In this document: positions 9,172-18,937 of the stretch, piece by piece
Position numbering within the stretch: position 1 is the stretch's first letter
How the letters are laid out: every line of letters begins with the position of its first letter
NCBI GenBank assembly: GCA_029550685.1
Contig: JAKPGY010000091.1
Coordinates: 38,495-102,494, forward strand
Length of the DNA stretch: 64,000 bases
Direction: 5' to 3'
Source of the DNA: Bacillota bacterium
GTDB taxonomy: Bacteria; Bacillota; Syntrophomonadia; Syntrophomonadales; Syntrophomonadaceae
Position numbers and translations under genes: made by a program
Notes under the pieces: model-generated
Seen by the model: the letters and a program-made list of their open reading frames with translations, nothing else
Databases searched by the model: none
Told to the model about the DNA's origin: nothing

Positions 9172-10158
9172 TTGGAACGGGAACTGGCGCTGGAATTCGC
9201 TCGAGTGACCGAAGCGGCAGCATTGTCTGCAGCCTGCTGGGTAGGCAAAGGCGACAAGGAAGCTGCCGATGAAGCCGCTGTAACAGCTATGCGGGTTATG
9301 TTTGATACCGTATCAGTTGATGGTACTGTTGTTATTGGTGAGGGGGAGATGGATGAAGCTCCCATGCTTTATATCGGTGAAAGAGTAGGGAACGGTACTC
9401 CCCCGGAAGTAGACATTGCCGTTGATCCATTGGAAGGTACTAACATTGTAGCTAAAGGATTAACAGGGGCTATCGCCGTTCTGGCTGCAGCTCCCCGCCA
9501 TTCATTATTACATGCTCCCGATATGTATATGGACAAAATCGCTGTAGGCCCGGCATGCAAGGGCAGAGTGCACTTGGATGCTCCGGTGAAGGAAAATCTG
9601 CGGGAAGTAGCCCGGGCACTGGATAAATTGATAAGTGAAGTTACAGTGGTTATTCTGGATCGGCCGCGTCATCAGCAGTTAATTGAAGATATACGCCGGG
9701 CGGGAGCACGTATAAAATTGATCAGTGATGGAGATGTTTCACCTGGAGTGGCTGCTGCCTATGAAAATTCCGGAGTAGATATTTTAATGGGAATTGGCGG
9801 TGCTCCCGAAGGAGTAATAACCGCTGCCGCCCTTAAGTGTCTGGGAGGAGACTTTCAAGCCCGGCTGTGTCCAGAGGAGGAAAGTGAAGTACAGCGTTGC
9901 CATGAAATGGGCATTAGTCAGGTAGATCGCCTGTTCACCATTGATGAATTGGTAGCTTCTGATGATGTAATTTTCGTAGCCACGGGTATTACTGACTCTT
10001 TTCTGTTAAAAGGAGTTCGCTATAATAAACGCCGGGCCGTAACTCAGACTCTGGTCATGCGCAGTACTTCGGGGACGATTAGACACATCGAGGCCAATCA
10101 CAATTTGGATCGGAAACCTCTATTTCGTGACCATCGCATTAAATTGCTAATAGGATAA
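9172..10158 (+). CDS. glpX: Class II fructose-1,6-bisphosphatase GlpX
   Basis: Hydrolyses fructose 1,6-bisphosphate to fructose 6-phosphate, the committed gluconeogenic step. 328 aa, typical of the family. Metal and substrate motifs are GEGEMDEAP and DPLEGTN, with ISDGDVSPGV and GIGGAPEGV in the second half. TTG start with GGGGAGG eight bases upstream. With fba and tal it gives a complete short route from triose phosphates to fructose 6-phosphate in one transcription unit. Confidence 0.95.
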   Translation: MERELALEFARVTEAAALSAACWVGKGDKEAADEAAVTAMRVMFDTVSVDGTVVIGEGEMDEAPMLYIGERVGNGTPPEVDIAVDPLEGTNIVAKGLTGAIAVLAAAPRHSLLHAPDMYMDKIAVGPACKGRVHLDAPVKENLREVARALDKLISEVTVVILDRPRHQQLIEDIRRAGARIKLISDGDVSPGVAAAYENSGVDILMGIGGAPEGVITAAALKCLGGDFQARLCPEEESEVQRCHEMGISQVDRLFTIDELVASDDVIFVATGITDSFLLKGVRYNKRRAVTQTLVMRSTSGTIRHIEANHNLDRKPLFRDHRIKLLIG

Positions 10159-10203
10159 GGGAGGAGTGAAATACTCTCTTTGCAAACTTGATTCACCATA
10201 CAG

Positions 10204-10226
10204 GGGGGTATGTTATTATCCCCCTA
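10204..10226. other. GC hairpin in the rho leader
   Basis: GGGGGGTATGTTATTATCCCCCT can form a short G/C stem without a following T-run. It lies in the 224-base gap between glpX and rho, which otherwise shows no coding sequence. It may be a weak terminator or part of a rho leader; rho genes are often autoregulated through their leader. Confidence 0.35.
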
Positions 10227-10382
10227 AACCCAAGTAATGAATAAGCTGCCTTCTACCGGCACCTCACCGCCAGGATTAGTTGCGATATGATATCAATTCA
10301 CACCACATGATTTTCACCTGTATTAAGGCTTTACCGATTGACAAAAACAATTAAACCAGACCTATCTGGAAGGAGGACTATA

Positions 10383-11669
10383 TTGGCTAACGTAAATATA
10401 TCCGAATTGGAAAATAAGACTATCTTGGAATTGTATCAAATTGCCCGGGAGATAAATCTGACCGGTTATTCCAAGCTGCGTAAAAAAGAATTAATATTTG
10501 AAATAACCAAGGCTTTAACTCATTCTGATGAGTTGCTGCAGGCCCAAGGTGTTTTGGAAATCATGCCTGATGGCTACGGCTTTCTAAGACCCTTTGCCTA
10601 TTTGCCCAGCCAGGATGATATATATGTTTCTCCTTCCCAGATTCGCAAATTTGAACTGCGCACCGGGGACCGGGTAGCTGGTCAGGTGCGATCCCCCAAG
10701 GATAATGAACGGTTCTTTGCTTTATTAAAAGTGGAAAATGTCAATGAATTTCCTCCGGAAGATTCCGCCAAAAGAATACACTTCGATGCTCTTACCCCGC
10801 TATACCCTACGGAACGAATTGTTTTGGAAACAGACTCCAAGGAGTTATCCACCCGGGTTATTGACTTAATTGCCCCTATAGGTAAAGGGCAGCGCGGTCT
10901 TATTGTCGCTCCCCCTAAAGCAGGCAAAACCATTTTGCTGCAAAAAATTGCCCAGGGTATTACTGCTAATCACCCGGAGATGGAAGTAATCATTCTCCTG
11001 GTGGATGAACGACCGGAAGAAGTTACTGATATGCAGCGTTCTACCAAAGCAGAAGTAGTAGCCTCTACCTTCGACGAACCACCCGAGAACCATGTCAAGG
11101 TAACCGACATGGTGCTGGAACGAGCTAAACGACTGGTGGAACACAAGAAAGACGTGGTTATACTGATGGACAGCGTCACCAGGCTGGCGCGGGCTCATAA
11201 CCTGGTGGTTCCACCCAGCGGACGTACCCTGTCAGGTGGTATTGACCCGGCTTCGCTAGACAAACCCAAGCGGTTTTTCGGTGCTGCCCGTAACATTGAA
11301 GAAGGTGGCAGTCTGACCATTATCGCTACGGCTTTAGTGGAAACCGGTTCCCGCATGGACGAAGTTATTTTTGAGGAATTTAAAGGCCGGGGCAACATGG
11401 AATTGGTTTTGGATCGTAAGCTGGCGGAAAGGCGCATTTTCCCAGCTATAGATCTGAAGCGTAGTGGTACCCGCAAAGAAGAACTGCTCCTTACCAGTGA
11501 AGAATTGGAACTTAGCTGGCATTTACGCAATTATTTCAGTGAGTATAATCCGGTAGATACTATGCAGATCATGCTGGATACCCTGAAAAAGACTAAATCC
11601 AACAAGGACCTGGTCCGAGCTGCTCCTCTGGTATTCGGCAAAGCCAATGGGGTGCGGGGAGTTAACTAG
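10383..11669 (+). CDS. rho: Transcription termination factor Rho
   Basis: Hexameric RNA-dependent ATPase that ends transcription. 428 aa: N-terminal Rho_N helical domain ([12 protein letters not shown]), OB-fold RNA-binding domain (GYGFLRP), then the RecA-type motor with Walker [11 protein letters not shown], Walker [15 protein letters not shown], and the Q/R-loop region [10 protein letters not shown]. The start chosen is TTG at 10383, nine bases after AAGGAGG. A TTG at 10338 is in frame but has no ribosome site. Followed by a strong hairpin terminator. Confidence 0.96.
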   Translation: MANVNISELENKTILELYQIAREINLTGYSKLRKKELIFEITKALTHSDELLQAQGVLEIMPDGYGFLRPFAYLPSQDDIYVSPSQIRKFELRTGDRVAGQVRSPKDNERFFALLKVENVNEFPPEDSAKRIHFDALTPLYPTERIVLETDSKELSTRVIDLIAPIGKGQRGLIVAPPKAGKTILLQKIAQGITANHPEMEVIILLVDERPEEVTDMQRSTKAEVVASTFDEPPENHVKVTDMVLERAKRLVEHKKDVVILMDSVTRLARAHNLVVPPSGRTLSGGIDPASLDKPKRFFGAARNIEEGGSLTIIATALVETGSRMDEVIFEEFKGRGNMELVLDRKLAERRIFPAIDLKRSGTRKEELLLTSEELELSWHLRNYFSEYNPVDTMQIMLDTLKKTKSNKDLVRAAPLVFGKANGVRGVN

Positions 11670-11700
11670 AAGTATATCTTGCCTAAAATTGGTCAAAAAT

Positions 11701-11725
11701 AAGGGCACAGGCCCTTATTTTTTTT
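11701..11725 (+). terminator. Intrinsic terminator after rho
   Basis: AAGGGC ... GCCCTT hairpin followed by a run of nine T's. Confidence 0.88.
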
Positions 11726-11754
11726 GTGCCTGATAAGAAATGAGGTGGAAAATC

Positions 11755-12612
11755 GTGTATAAACGATGGGTAGGATCCCTTGTGTTGGGTGTACTCTGCA
11801 CAGGAATCCTGGCAGCTCCGGTCTGGGCTGGATTAAACCAGGGCAATTTCATTCCAGCCGGCGGCTCAAGAGCTGTGGCGGTGGACAGCCAGGTCAGGTA
11901 CTACCAGGTACAAAAAGGTGATACGCTCTGGGATATATCCAGAAGTTTCAATGTTGATATACAAACTCTAACCTCGATAAATAATTTAAACCGAAACAGC
12001 ATTCTTAAAATTGGCCAGACTCTTCAGATCCCGGGATCTGGTCAGCGCCTGCATGTGATCCGCCCTGGGGAAACCATGTGGGATATCGCCGCCCGCTACA
12101 AAGTGAGCCTGACCAGCTTAAAAGCAGCTAATCCCAGCAAGAATCCGGTTAATCTCAAAATTAATGACCAGTTGGTCATACCATCCTCAACTTACCAAGT
12201 GGCTCAGGTTACTCAACAGCCTTCCCGGGGATGGACCTATACCAGCCTCTTTAACTGGCCCCTGGTGGGTACGATCACCTCCGGATATGGGTGGCGCCAG
12301 TCAGGATATCATCATGGCATTGACATTGCCGGAGAAATAGGAGATCCTATTAAAGCCTGTGCCGCCGGGACCGTCACCTTTGCCGGCTATAAATCTGTTT
12401 ATGGGCGAACTGTGGTTATCGAGCATCCGGACGGCAAGGAGACCCTTTATGCCCATGTGCAGACTATCAAGGTATCCCAGGGAGAGAGCGTAGCTAGAGG
12501 TCAGGTTATTGCCACAGTAGGTATGACCGGGCGGACCACCGGACCCCATGTGCACCTGGAAGTCCGTAACAATGGGGAACTGTGCAATCCCCTGAATTAT
12601 CTGAGCCGGTAA
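11755..12612 (+). CDS. Secreted LysM / M23 peptidase-domain protein
   Basis: Exported cell-wall protein of about 285 aa. A signal peptide (VGSLVLGVLCTGILAAPVWA) precedes two LysM domains (YYQVQKGDTLWDIS... and LHVIRPGETMWDIA...), which bind glycan, and an M23/LytM domain. The Zn ligands are visible: HHGID (first His and Asp) and HVHLEV, so it is probably an active endopeptidase. GTG start at 11755 sits six bases after GAGGTGG; the ATG at 11740 overlaps that site and is rejected. SpoIIQ, a sporulation M23 protein, is missing from its usual place beside spoIID here, but no evidence links this LysM protein to that role. Confidence 0.88.
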   Translation: MYKRWVGSLVLGVLCTGILAAPVWAGLNQGNFIPAGGSRAVAVDSQVRYYQVQKGDTLWDISRSFNVDIQTLTSINNLNRNSILKIGQTLQIPGSGQRLHVIRPGETMWDIAARYKVSLTSLKAANPSKNPVNLKINDQLVIPSSTYQVAQVTQQPSRGWTYTSLFNWPLVGTITSGYGWRQSGYHHGIDIAGEIGDPIKACAAGTVTFAGYKSVYGRTVVIEHPDGKETLYAHVQTIKVSQGESVARGQVIATVGMTGRTTGPHVHLEVRNNGELCNPLNYLSR

Positions 12613-12736
12613 ACAGACCACCGAGCCTTAAAGGGGCTCTGACTGTCGATAAAGGCTATAAGAGAGATTGCCGCGTAGCTAGCGCTCCTCGCAACATTAA
12701 TAGTGAGCGACAGCGAACATTGGGAGTCCTTTAGAA

Positions 12737-13122
12737 CAATGTCACCAGTGTCACGGGCCACGATGAATGAAAATACCCTCTCAGACGTAGGGAAGGCTTT
12801 AGCCTCCCATCGGAAGCTAAAGTTTCCGCTAGGGCTTGACAGGAGTATTAACCGGAATGCAGGGGTATTAGCCGGCTCGTTCCGGGACCCCTCACCTGCA
12901 ACACATCGGCTTACTTCGGTGCGAAGCGGATCGCTCGTAATTCGGCATCCATGCACTCAGTACTTGCTGCTCGAAACATCCTGTTTCTCGCTCCGCTTCG
13001 CAGCCCTCAGTTTCGCCGTGGGTTGCAACGGCTCGTCGTAGTCACTCGCCCGGCTAATACTCCTGATTCAGTTATGCAGCGATGTTTTCGTTCATCGTGG
13101 TCTGTACCACAGGTGATAATTG
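12737..13122. repeat. Outer inverted-repeat element
   Basis: The left arm at 12737-12774 (GGGCCACGATGAATGAAAA core) and the right arm at 13081-13122 (core TTTTCGTTCATCGTGGTC) are inverted copies over about 38 bases. They enclose a copy of repeat family A, which suggests insertion of one repeat into another. No transposase is present. Confidence 0.6.
12859..13065 (+). repeat. Repeat family A, copy 1 (MITE-like)
   Basis: About 207 bases bounded by inverted ends GCAGGGGTATTAGCCGG and CCGGCTAATACTCCTG. The interior contains AACACATCGGCT, ATTCGGCATCCATGCACTCA and GGGTTGCAACGGCTCGTCG. By eye it is well over 80 percent identical to the reverse complement of 19965-20174. Non-coding, no transposase: a miniature inverted-repeat element or structured RNA. 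Confidence 0.8.
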
Positions 13123-13169
13123 CGAGCGCAGCGAAGCAATCTCAAAAGAGGCTCGCAGGCTGCGAAAAA

Positions 13170-13274
13170 GAGATCGCCACGTCGCTTCGCTACTCGCGAT
13201 GACACAACGACTACTAATTTCACAGCAATGGCACTAAAGAGCGACTGTTGTCATCGCGAGTCGTAGGCGTGGCA
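13170..13274. repeat. REP-like palindromic element
   Basis: Inverted arms GAGATCGCCACG...CGCGATGAC and GTCATCGCGAG...CGTGGCA, the same family as 1514-1605, immediately downstream of the nested repeats. Confidence 0.7.
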
Positions 13275-13294
13275 GAATTACTGAGGTACTATTT

Positions 13295-13324
13295 GCACCC
13301 TTCGCTCCTTAGGGGGCTTTTTTT
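13295..13324 (+). terminator. Intrinsic terminator
   Basis: GCACCCT ... AGGGGGC stem with one mismatch, followed by seven T's. It would end transcripts coming through the repeat region before the radical SAM gene. Confidence 0.65.
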
Positions 13325-13373
13325 ATGGATAAATTTCCGCTAGTCTATAGATATACTGAAAGCGAGGACATAT

Positions 13374-14624
13374 ATGTTTCTAGTTCTCTATGCTAATGAA
13401 AAGAATGAATTGCTGGAACACCCTGGTGTGACAATGCTGGGTCGAACCGGTACCACCTGGGTAGAACCGGAGGAGCAGGAAATGATCCCGCTGCCTAAAG
13501 GGGCATCATTGGTCACGGTGCCTTACAGCCTTCCCGTAGGACTGGACCAGGACCGGCTCACTTATTTTGAATCCGACCCTTCCGGTCGCGGACAGAAGGC
13601 GTACGCGGTCGCAGCATTGCTGCCCCAGGGATTTACCAGAACCCTTTGGCCTGCCTGTGTCAGCAGCCGCAGTGCGGGGAGTCTTCCCCTGCTGGGTTAT
13701 GCAGCGGTGGGATTTAAGAATGGCCAGGTATATACCGCCGCAGTGCAGACCGATGAACACCGGAAATGGCATCCGGTTTATTATAATACGCCTCGTCTTC
13801 CCCAGCGTATTGATCAGAAACTGCGGCGTTATCCTCACAATAGGATATTACGGCACCTGGCCCTCTGTTCTCTGGACTATGGCTGTTTTACTGCCCAGAA
13901 TATATTTTATCGTCGCTGGGAAGGGGGGATTCCCACCATGACCGCCTGCAATGCAGATTGTATTGGCTGTATATCCGAAGGGCACGATGGGAATGTCTCT
14001 CCTCAGCAGCGTTTGAATTTTGTTCCTGAGGTGGCGGAGATTTGCGAAATTGCTGTGGATCATCTCGAATATGCCCGGGAAGCTATTATCAGTTTCGGTC
14101 AGGGGTGTGAAGGAGAACCTTCTTTGAATGCTGCTCGCCTGGCGGAAGCCATTGGTTTGATACGCCAGGCCACGGATAAAGGAACCATCAATATTAATAC
14201 CAATGGCGGATTTTCCAGGGGGCTTAGCCAATTATACGCAGCCGGCTTGGATAGCATGAGAGTTACTATTTTTTCATTTAACGAAGATAATTATGTCCGC
14301 TATCACCGGCCCCGCGGTTATAAGTTTGCCCAGGTAGGTGAATCCATTGCTGAAGCCCGGGAAAAGGGGATCCATGTTTCTATAAATCTGCTGGTTTGCC
14401 CTGGATTTACTGATCGTATGTCCGAGATCGAAGCCTTGGTGGAGTTCGTTAGAAAAACACCGGTAAACATGATTCAACTGCGTAACTTAAACATTGACCC
14501 TGATTACCTGCTGAACTTATTTAATAATCAAGAATCCGGAGTAGGTATGCTGTCTTTTCTAAATATTATCCGGCAGGAATTACCGGAAGTGGCTATTGGG
14601 TCATACACCCATCCGGTGCGTTAA
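13374..14624 (+). CDS. Radical SAM protein of unknown function
   Basis: 416 aa. The [4Fe-4S]/SAM motif is a CxxxCxxC, TACNADCIGC with Cys192, Cys196 and Cys199, placed after an unusually long N-terminal region of about 185 residues. Motifs typical of the radical SAM barrel follow: ISFGQGCEGEPSL, INTNGG and VSINLLVCPGFTD. The N-terminal region holds VTVPYSLPVGL, and PLLGYAAVGFKNGQVYTAA looks like a beta-rich domain. GAGG precedes the ATG. It precedes yhaM by 20 bases and may share a transcript. The reaction is not recognisable; a B12 or SPASM domain was not seen. Confidence 0.8.
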   Translation: MFLVLYANEKNELLEHPGVTMLGRTGTTWVEPEEQEMIPLPKGASLVTVPYSLPVGLDQDRLTYFESDPSGRGQKAYAVAALLPQGFTRTLWPACVSSRSAGSLPLLGYAAVGFKNGQVYTAAVQTDEHRKWHPVYYNTPRLPQRIDQKLRRYPHNRILRHLALCSLDYGCFTAQNIFYRRWEGGIPTMTACNADCIGCISEGHDGNVSPQQRLNFVPEVAEICEIAVDHLEYAREAIISFGQGCEGEPSLNAARLAEAIGLIRQATDKGTININTNGGFSRGLSQLYAAGLDSMRVTIFSFNEDNYVRYHRPRGYKFAQVGESIAEAREKGIHVSINLLVCPGFTDRMSEIEALVEFVRKTPVNMIQLRNLNIDPDYLLNLFNNQESGVGMLSFLNIIRQELPEVAIGSYTHPVR

Positions 14625-14643
14625 ATAAAGGGAGTGAGTTTGT

Positions 14644-15627
14644 GTGGAAAAAAAAGGGCCCTTTACTATACAGGAGTTAAAAAGTCTGCCGGCTGGCAGT
14701 CAACTGTGGGGAAAATACCTGGTTTTGGAGAAGAACCAGCGTAAGACCAAAGATGGCCGGGATGTAATAAATCTGAAACTGGGTGATGCTACTGGAGAAG
14801 TGGATGCGGTGGTATGGGACAACTGCCAGGTGAGCGGGCCGGTGGAAGCAGGCACTCTTTTGGGAGTACTGGGAGATCTGGGCAGCTATAACAATAAGCT
14901 GCAGCTTACGGCCAAGAGAATCAAAGCTCTGGATGAAGATATTTCTCCCTATCTTAAAAAGCCGGATATCGATATAGATTCGTTGATTAAAAAGTTTAAC
15001 CAGATGCTGGACCGAGTTACTGATCCGGCACTGGGTAAGTTATTGGAAGTTGTATTCACCCCAGAAGTACGCCAGCAGTTTTATGAAGCCACTGCTGCCA
15101 AAAAAGTGCACCACAACTATCCAGGAGGGCTGCTGGAACACACCGTCCAGGTCGCCGAATTATGCCTGCATGCCGCTCCGTCTTACCCGCTTCTTAATAC
15201 AGACCTGTTAATCACCGGTGCTATACTGCATGACATTGGCAAATTGGATGAATACCAGACCAAGATTGTTACCGAATACACCGTAGAAGGAAAACTCCTG
15301 GGACATATTATTATGGGAGTGGAACGCATTGGAGCAGCTATTTCCGAAGTTCGCAGCCAGGGTCAGGGCTTTTCCCAGGAATTGGAGTGGATGATCAAGC
15401 ACATGATACTCAGCCATCACGGCACCACCGAGTTTGGCTCTCCGGTAGTTCCTATGTTTCCGGAAGCCTTTGTTCTGCACATGATGGACAACCTGGATGC
15501 CAAGATGTTTGTATACTGGCATAAAATTCAAGACACTGAGGATGGAGACGAGTTTTTCAGCACCTATGATAACTTCTTCCAGCAGCAGTTTTTTAAATAC
15601 CGTTTGCCCGGTTCAGAACCAACTTAG
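14644..15627 (+). CDS. yhaM: 3'-5' exoribonuclease YhaM family
   Basis: 327 aa: N-terminal OB-fold (GSQLWGKYLVLEKNQRKTKD ... VDAVVWDN) and C-terminal HD domain with metal residues in GAILHDIGKLDEY and LSHHGTTEFGSPVVP. YhaM enzymes trim RNA 3' ends in Gram-positive bacteria. Placed next to rpmE rather than at the Bacillus position. GTG start with GGGAG ten bases upstream. Confidence 0.9.
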   Translation: MEKKGPFTIQELKSLPAGSQLWGKYLVLEKNQRKTKDGRDVINLKLGDATGEVDAVVWDNCQVSGPVEAGTLLGVLGDLGSYNNKLQLTAKRIKALDEDISPYLKKPDIDIDSLIKKFNQMLDRVTDPALGKLLEVVFTPEVRQQFYEATAAKKVHHNYPGGLLEHTVQVAELCLHAAPSYPLLNTDLLITGAILHDIGKLDEYQTKIVTEYTVEGKLLGHIIMGVERIGAAISEVRSQGQGFSQELEWMIKHMILSHHGTTEFGSPVVPMFPEAFVLHMMDNLDAKMFVYWHKIQDTEDGDEFFSTYDNFFQQQFFKYRLPGSEPT

Positions 15628-15668
15628 GGTCAGCAACCACCTAGGCTGATCTTTTCCTTGTTTTTTAC
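15628..15668 (+). terminator. Terminator after yhaM
   Basis: GGTCAGC ... GCTGATC stem followed by a T-rich tract (TTTTCCTTGTTTTTT). Confidence 0.7.
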
Positions 15669-15686
15669 TATGATTATTGCTATAAT
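15658..15686 (+). promoter_or_regulatory. Candidate sigma-A promoter of rpmE
   Basis: TTGTTT, 17 bases, TATAAT: perfect -10, weak -35. It lies just upstream of rpmE and overlaps the tail of the yhaM terminator. Confidence 0.5.
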
Positions 15687-15750
15687 TTCATTTGCAGTCT
15701 GCCCATACGGGGAACTACCAGCAGACGTGGGCAAAAGAGAGGTGATACCG

Positions 15751-15954
15751 ATGAAGGATAAAATCCACCCTGAATATAAGCTTACCGTAGCCAGATGTGC
15801 CTGCGGAAACGAATTTGAGGTAGGATCAACCAAAGAGAATATACGCGTAGAAATTTGTTCCAAGTGCCATCCGTTCTACACCGGTAACCGGGCCAGAATT
15901 GTTGATACTACCGGAAGGGTTGACAGGTTTAAGAAGAAATACGGTTTACAGTAA
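15751..15954 (+). CDS. rpmE: 50S ribosomal protein L31, zinc type
   Basis: 67 aa, [10 protein letters not shown] start. Contains the zinc-binding cysteines CAC and CSKC, so it is the C+ form that is swapped for a Cys-free paralogue under zinc starvation in other bacteria. GAGAGGTGA site precedes the ATG at 15751; the longer in-frame extension upstream lies in the promoter region. Location after rho equals Bacillus order. Confidence 0.96.
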   Translation: MKDKIHPEYKLTVARCACGNEFEVGSTKENIRVEICSKCHPFYTGNRARIVDTTGRVDRFKKKYGLQ

Positions 15955-15960
15955 CCTGGC

Positions 15961-15989
15961 AATAGCAGAGCGGCATACTCTGCTATTTT
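15961..15989 (+). terminator. Terminator after rpmE
   Basis: AATAGCAGAG ... CTCTGCTATT perfect 10-bp stem, then a short T-containing tract. Confidence 0.75.
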
Positions 15990-16018
15990 GCTTCTAGGAT
16001 AGAAATTGGGTGGTTAAT

Positions 16019-16942
16019 ATGGGAAAACCTTCAATTGGAGGTATGGCGGTTATCGAAGGCGTAATGATGCGCGGGCCTAAGCATACCTCAGTGGCGGTTA
16101 GAAAAGCTGATGGAAGTATAGAGATTGAGAAAGAACCAGTTAAGGAGCTATCCCCCTACTGGTCTTTCTTAAAATGGCCCTTTATCCGGGGAACTTATGT
16201 ACTAATCGACTCTATGGCATTGGGTATTCGCATGCTTAATAAGTCAGCCAACCTGTCCATGCCCGAAGAAGAGGAAGAGTTAACCCCCACTGAAATGCTG
16301 GTAACCGGCCTTTTTGCATTTGTACTGGCTATTTTGTTGTTTGTGATTTTGCCTACTGCTGTGGTTCATTTCACCCAGGGCTATATCGGCGGAATAGTAG
16401 CTCAGAACCTGGTAGAAGGTATTTTGCGTATTGCTTTCTTCCTTTTATATGTTTATGCTATTTCCCGGATGGAAGAAATAGATCGGGTTTTTATGTATCA
16501 TGGAGCCGAGCATAAATCAATTTTTACCTATGAAGCAGGCGAAGAGTTGACTGTGGAAAATGCCCGTAAATACTCTACCTTGCATCCACGCTGCGGCACC
16601 AGTTTCCTGTTGATTGTAATGGTTATTTCTATTCTAGTGTTTGTGATGCTGGGTGATGGAAACTTATTCTATCGCATCTGGTCGCGTCTGGCGGTACTTC
16701 CAGTGGTGGCCGGACTGGCTTATGAGTTTATTAAGTTTTCCGGGAAATATTATCATAATCGCCTGGCCCGTATAGTAATTGCACCGGGACTATGGCTGCA
16801 GAAGCTGACCACCCGGGAACCTGATGATCAGCAGTTGGAAGTTGCTTTGATAGCATTAAAAGCAGTGCTCCCTGTGGAAAACACGGACTTAGCTAAAAAC
16901 TTGGAACCTGCTTTAGATCAGGTGGAACTGGCCCGGGCTTAA
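16019..16942 (+). CDS. DUF1385 membrane protein (YqhQ-like)
   Basis: 307 aa. Begins with [20 protein letters not shown], the hallmark of the family, and contains the conserved [10 protein letters not shown] and HPRCGTSFL motifs between hydrophobic segments ([35 protein letters not shown]). Function unknown; the family very often lies between rpmE and prfA in Clostridia, as here. ATG at 16019 follows GGTGG by five bases; the in-frame GTG at 16010 overlaps that site. Confidence 0.88.
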   Translation: MGKPSIGGMAVIEGVMMRGPKHTSVAVRKADGSIEIEKEPVKELSPYWSFLKWPFIRGTYVLIDSMALGIRMLNKSANLSMPEEEEELTPTEMLVTGLFAFVLAILLFVILPTAVVHFTQGYIGGIVAQNLVEGILRIAFFLLYVYAISRMEEIDRVFMYHGAEHKSIFTYEAGEELTVENARKYSTLHPRCGTSFLLIVMVISILVFVMLGDGNLFYRIWSRLAVLPVVAGLAYEFIKFSGKYYHNRLARIVIAPGLWLQKLTTREPDDQQLEVALIALKAVLPVENTDLAKNLEPALDQVELARA

Positions 16943-16982
16943 GCTTGTACTGAAACCGATATCAAGGAGGATCTATTCCCCC

Positions 16983-18050
16983 ATGTTGGAAAAACTGCAG
17001 AGTTTGGAAGATAAATACCAGGAATTAACAGAATTATTAAGTCAGCCGGAAATCATTGCCGATCCGGCTCGTTTTCAGAAATATGCCAAAGCTCATGCTG
17101 ACTTGACCGAGATCGTCACTACTTATCGTGAATATAAATCAGTCTTGCAGCAGTTGTCCGATACCCGGGAAATGCTTACCTCGGAGCAGGATGAAGAATT
17201 CCGGCAGATGTTGAATGAGGAATTGGCCAACTTGCAGGAAAAGCAGGAATCCTTGGAACACCAGCTGAAGGTGTTGCTGCTGCCCCGTGATCCCGATGAT
17301 GACAAAAGCGTTATTATGGAAATAAGAGCCGGTACCGGGGGAGAAGAAGCAGCCTTGTTTGCTGGTGATCTCTTTCGCATGTATTCCCGCTATGCAGAAG
17401 AAAAGGGCTGGAAAATCGATATAATGGACGCTCATTATACTGATATCGGCGGCATCAAGGAAATTATATTTGGAGTGGATGGCCCAGGTGTATATAGCCA
17501 GTTAAAATACGAGTCGGGTGTGCACCGGGTTCAGCGTATACCAGCTACTGAGTCAGGAGGGCGTATCCATACCTCGGCCGCTACTGTAGCGGTACTGCCG
17601 GAAGCTGAGGAAGTAGAAGTAGAACTGGACCCTAATGAGTTGCGCATAGATGTATATTGTTCCAGCGGCCCGGGGGGACAATCGGTTAATACTACCCAAT
17701 CGGCGGTTCGCATTACTCACATTCCTACCGGACTGGTAGTAACCTGCCAGGACGAGAAATCCCAGCATAAAAACAAGGCCAAAGCCTTAAGAGTACTACG
17801 TGCCCGCCTGAAAGAAATTATAGAAGAAGAAAAGAATGCGGAGCTGGCCGGAACCCGCAAAAGCCAGGTCGGTACCGGGGATCGCAGTGAACGCATACGC
17901 ACTTACAACTTCCCCCAGGGAAGAGTAAGCGACCATAGGATTAATCTTACCCTGCATAAGCTGGATGCGATACTGGACGGACAGCTGCAGGAAATAATTG
18001 ATTCCTTGATAGCCCACGATCAGGCGGAACGGTTGCGACAGGTGGAATAA
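16983..18050 (+). CDS. prfA: Peptide chain release factor 1
   Basis: Recognises UAA and UAG and triggers peptide release. 355 aa with the stop-codon recognition PAT motif (187-189) and the catalytic GGQ loop (231-233, in [10 protein letters not shown]). AAGGAGG twelve or so bases before the ATG. Its stop overlaps the prmC start, coupling factor and modifying enzyme. Confidence 0.97.
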   Translation: MLEKLQSLEDKYQELTELLSQPEIIADPARFQKYAKAHADLTEIVTTYREYKSVLQQLSDTREMLTSEQDEEFRQMLNEELANLQEKQESLEHQLKVLLLPRDPDDDKSVIMEIRAGTGGEEAALFAGDLFRMYSRYAEEKGWKIDIMDAHYTDIGGIKEIIFGVDGPGVYSQLKYESGVHRVQRIPATESGGRIHTSAATVAVLPEAEEVEVELDPNELRIDVYCSSGPGGQSVNTTQSAVRITHIPTGLVVTCQDEKSQHKNKAKALRVLRARLKEIIEEEKNAELAGTRKSQVGTGDRSERIRTYNFPQGRVSDHRINLTLHKLDAILDGQLQEIIDSLIAHDQAERLRQVE

Positions 18051-18937
18051 TGCAGGAAACGTGGACCATAAAAGATCTATTGGCATGGACTACCCGGTTT
18101 TTTACTGACAAAGGCATAGAAGAACCCCGGCTTAATGCCGAAGCTCTGCTGGCCCGAGTTCTTAAAAAGGACCGGGTCTATTTGTATGCCAATTATTTTG
18201 CTCCGGTTAACCAGAATGAACGTGAACAATACCGGGAATTGATAAAAAGAAGAGCTGCCCGGGAACCGCTGGCCTATTTGCTGGGAAAGCGGGAGTTTAT
18301 GTCCCTGGATTTTAGAGTGACTCCGGAGGTTCTAATACCCCGTCCCGAAACCGAACTGCTGGTGGAAACTGTTTTACAGTTGGCCACCAAAGACCAACCG
18401 GTTTCAATCTGTGATGTGGGTACCGGGTCCGGTGCTATTGCCGTCAGCCTGGCCTACTATATACCCCATGCACAGGTTACTGCTATCGATATTTCCGGAG
18501 CCGCGTTGGAAATAGCCCGTTATAACGCGGAAGAGCATGGAGTTAAAGTACATTTTTTGGAGGGAGACCTGCTGGCTTCTGTACCGGCCGGGGAACAGTT
18601 TGATTTCATATGTGCCAATCTTCCCTACATATCAGAAGCGGAATATCCCAAGCTGGATCCGGAAGTACTCCATTATGAACCGCGCCTGGCCTTATGGGGA
18701 TCCGGTGATGGCCTGGAACTATATAGGAGGTTGATACCTCAGGCCTGGCAGCACCTGCATTCGGACGGGTATTTGCTCATGGAAATCGGTTGTAACCAGG
18801 CTGAAGCGGCGGTTGCATTGTGCTCCGCCTTCTCTCAGGTACAAGTCAGGCAGGACTGGGCAGGACGTGACCGGCTGATCATAGCTCAAAAAGGAGATGT
18901 TAGTGGTGAAGACCATATACTGGCAGGTGAATCCTGA
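18050..18937 (+). CDS. prmC: Release factor glutamine methyltransferase
   Basis: Methylates the GGQ glutamine of release factors. 295 aa: N-terminal helical domain, then a Rossmann SAM domain with VGTGSGAIAVSLA and the family's N-x-P-Y motif, here ANLPYIS. The family pattern LIPRPETELLVE is present. Directly coupled to prfA (TAATG overlap) and overlapping the following gene by about 35 bases. Confidence 0.95.
   Translation: MQETWTIKDLLAWTTRFFTDKGIEEPRLNAEALLARVLKKDRVYLYANYFAPVNQNEREQYRELIKRRAAREPLAYLLGKREFMSLDFRVTPEVLIPRPETELLVETVLQLATKDQPVSICDVGTGSGAIAVSLAYYIPHAQVTAIDISGAALEIARYNAEEHGVKVHFLEGDLLASVPAGEQFDFICANLPYISEAEYPKLDPEVLHYEPRLALWGSGDGLELYRRLIPQAWQHLHSDGYLLMEIGCNQAEAAVALCSAFSQVQVRQDWAGRDRLIIAQKGDVSGEDHILAGES

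Larger units (their letters stand above)
12613..13373. repeat. Nested repeat region without genes
   Basis: About 760 bases with no credible gene. It holds, outside to inside, REP-like half-arms (12664-12694, 13118-13143), a 386-base imperfect inverted-repeat element (12737-13122), and within that a copy of repeat family A (12859-13065). A complete REP-like palindrome (13170-13274) and a terminator (13295-13324) follow. Open frames in it run through inverted repeats on both strands and lack ribosome sites. Confidence 0.8.

Noticed and set aside
12703..13202. Open frames of 80 to 120 codons on both strands
   Set aside because: They run through inverted repeats also found at 20 kb and have no ribosome sites; the same repeat is read in different frames in the other copy.
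12614..13330. CRISPR-like array
   Set aside because: The repeats are inverted and nested, not regularly spaced direct repeats, and no cas gene is present.
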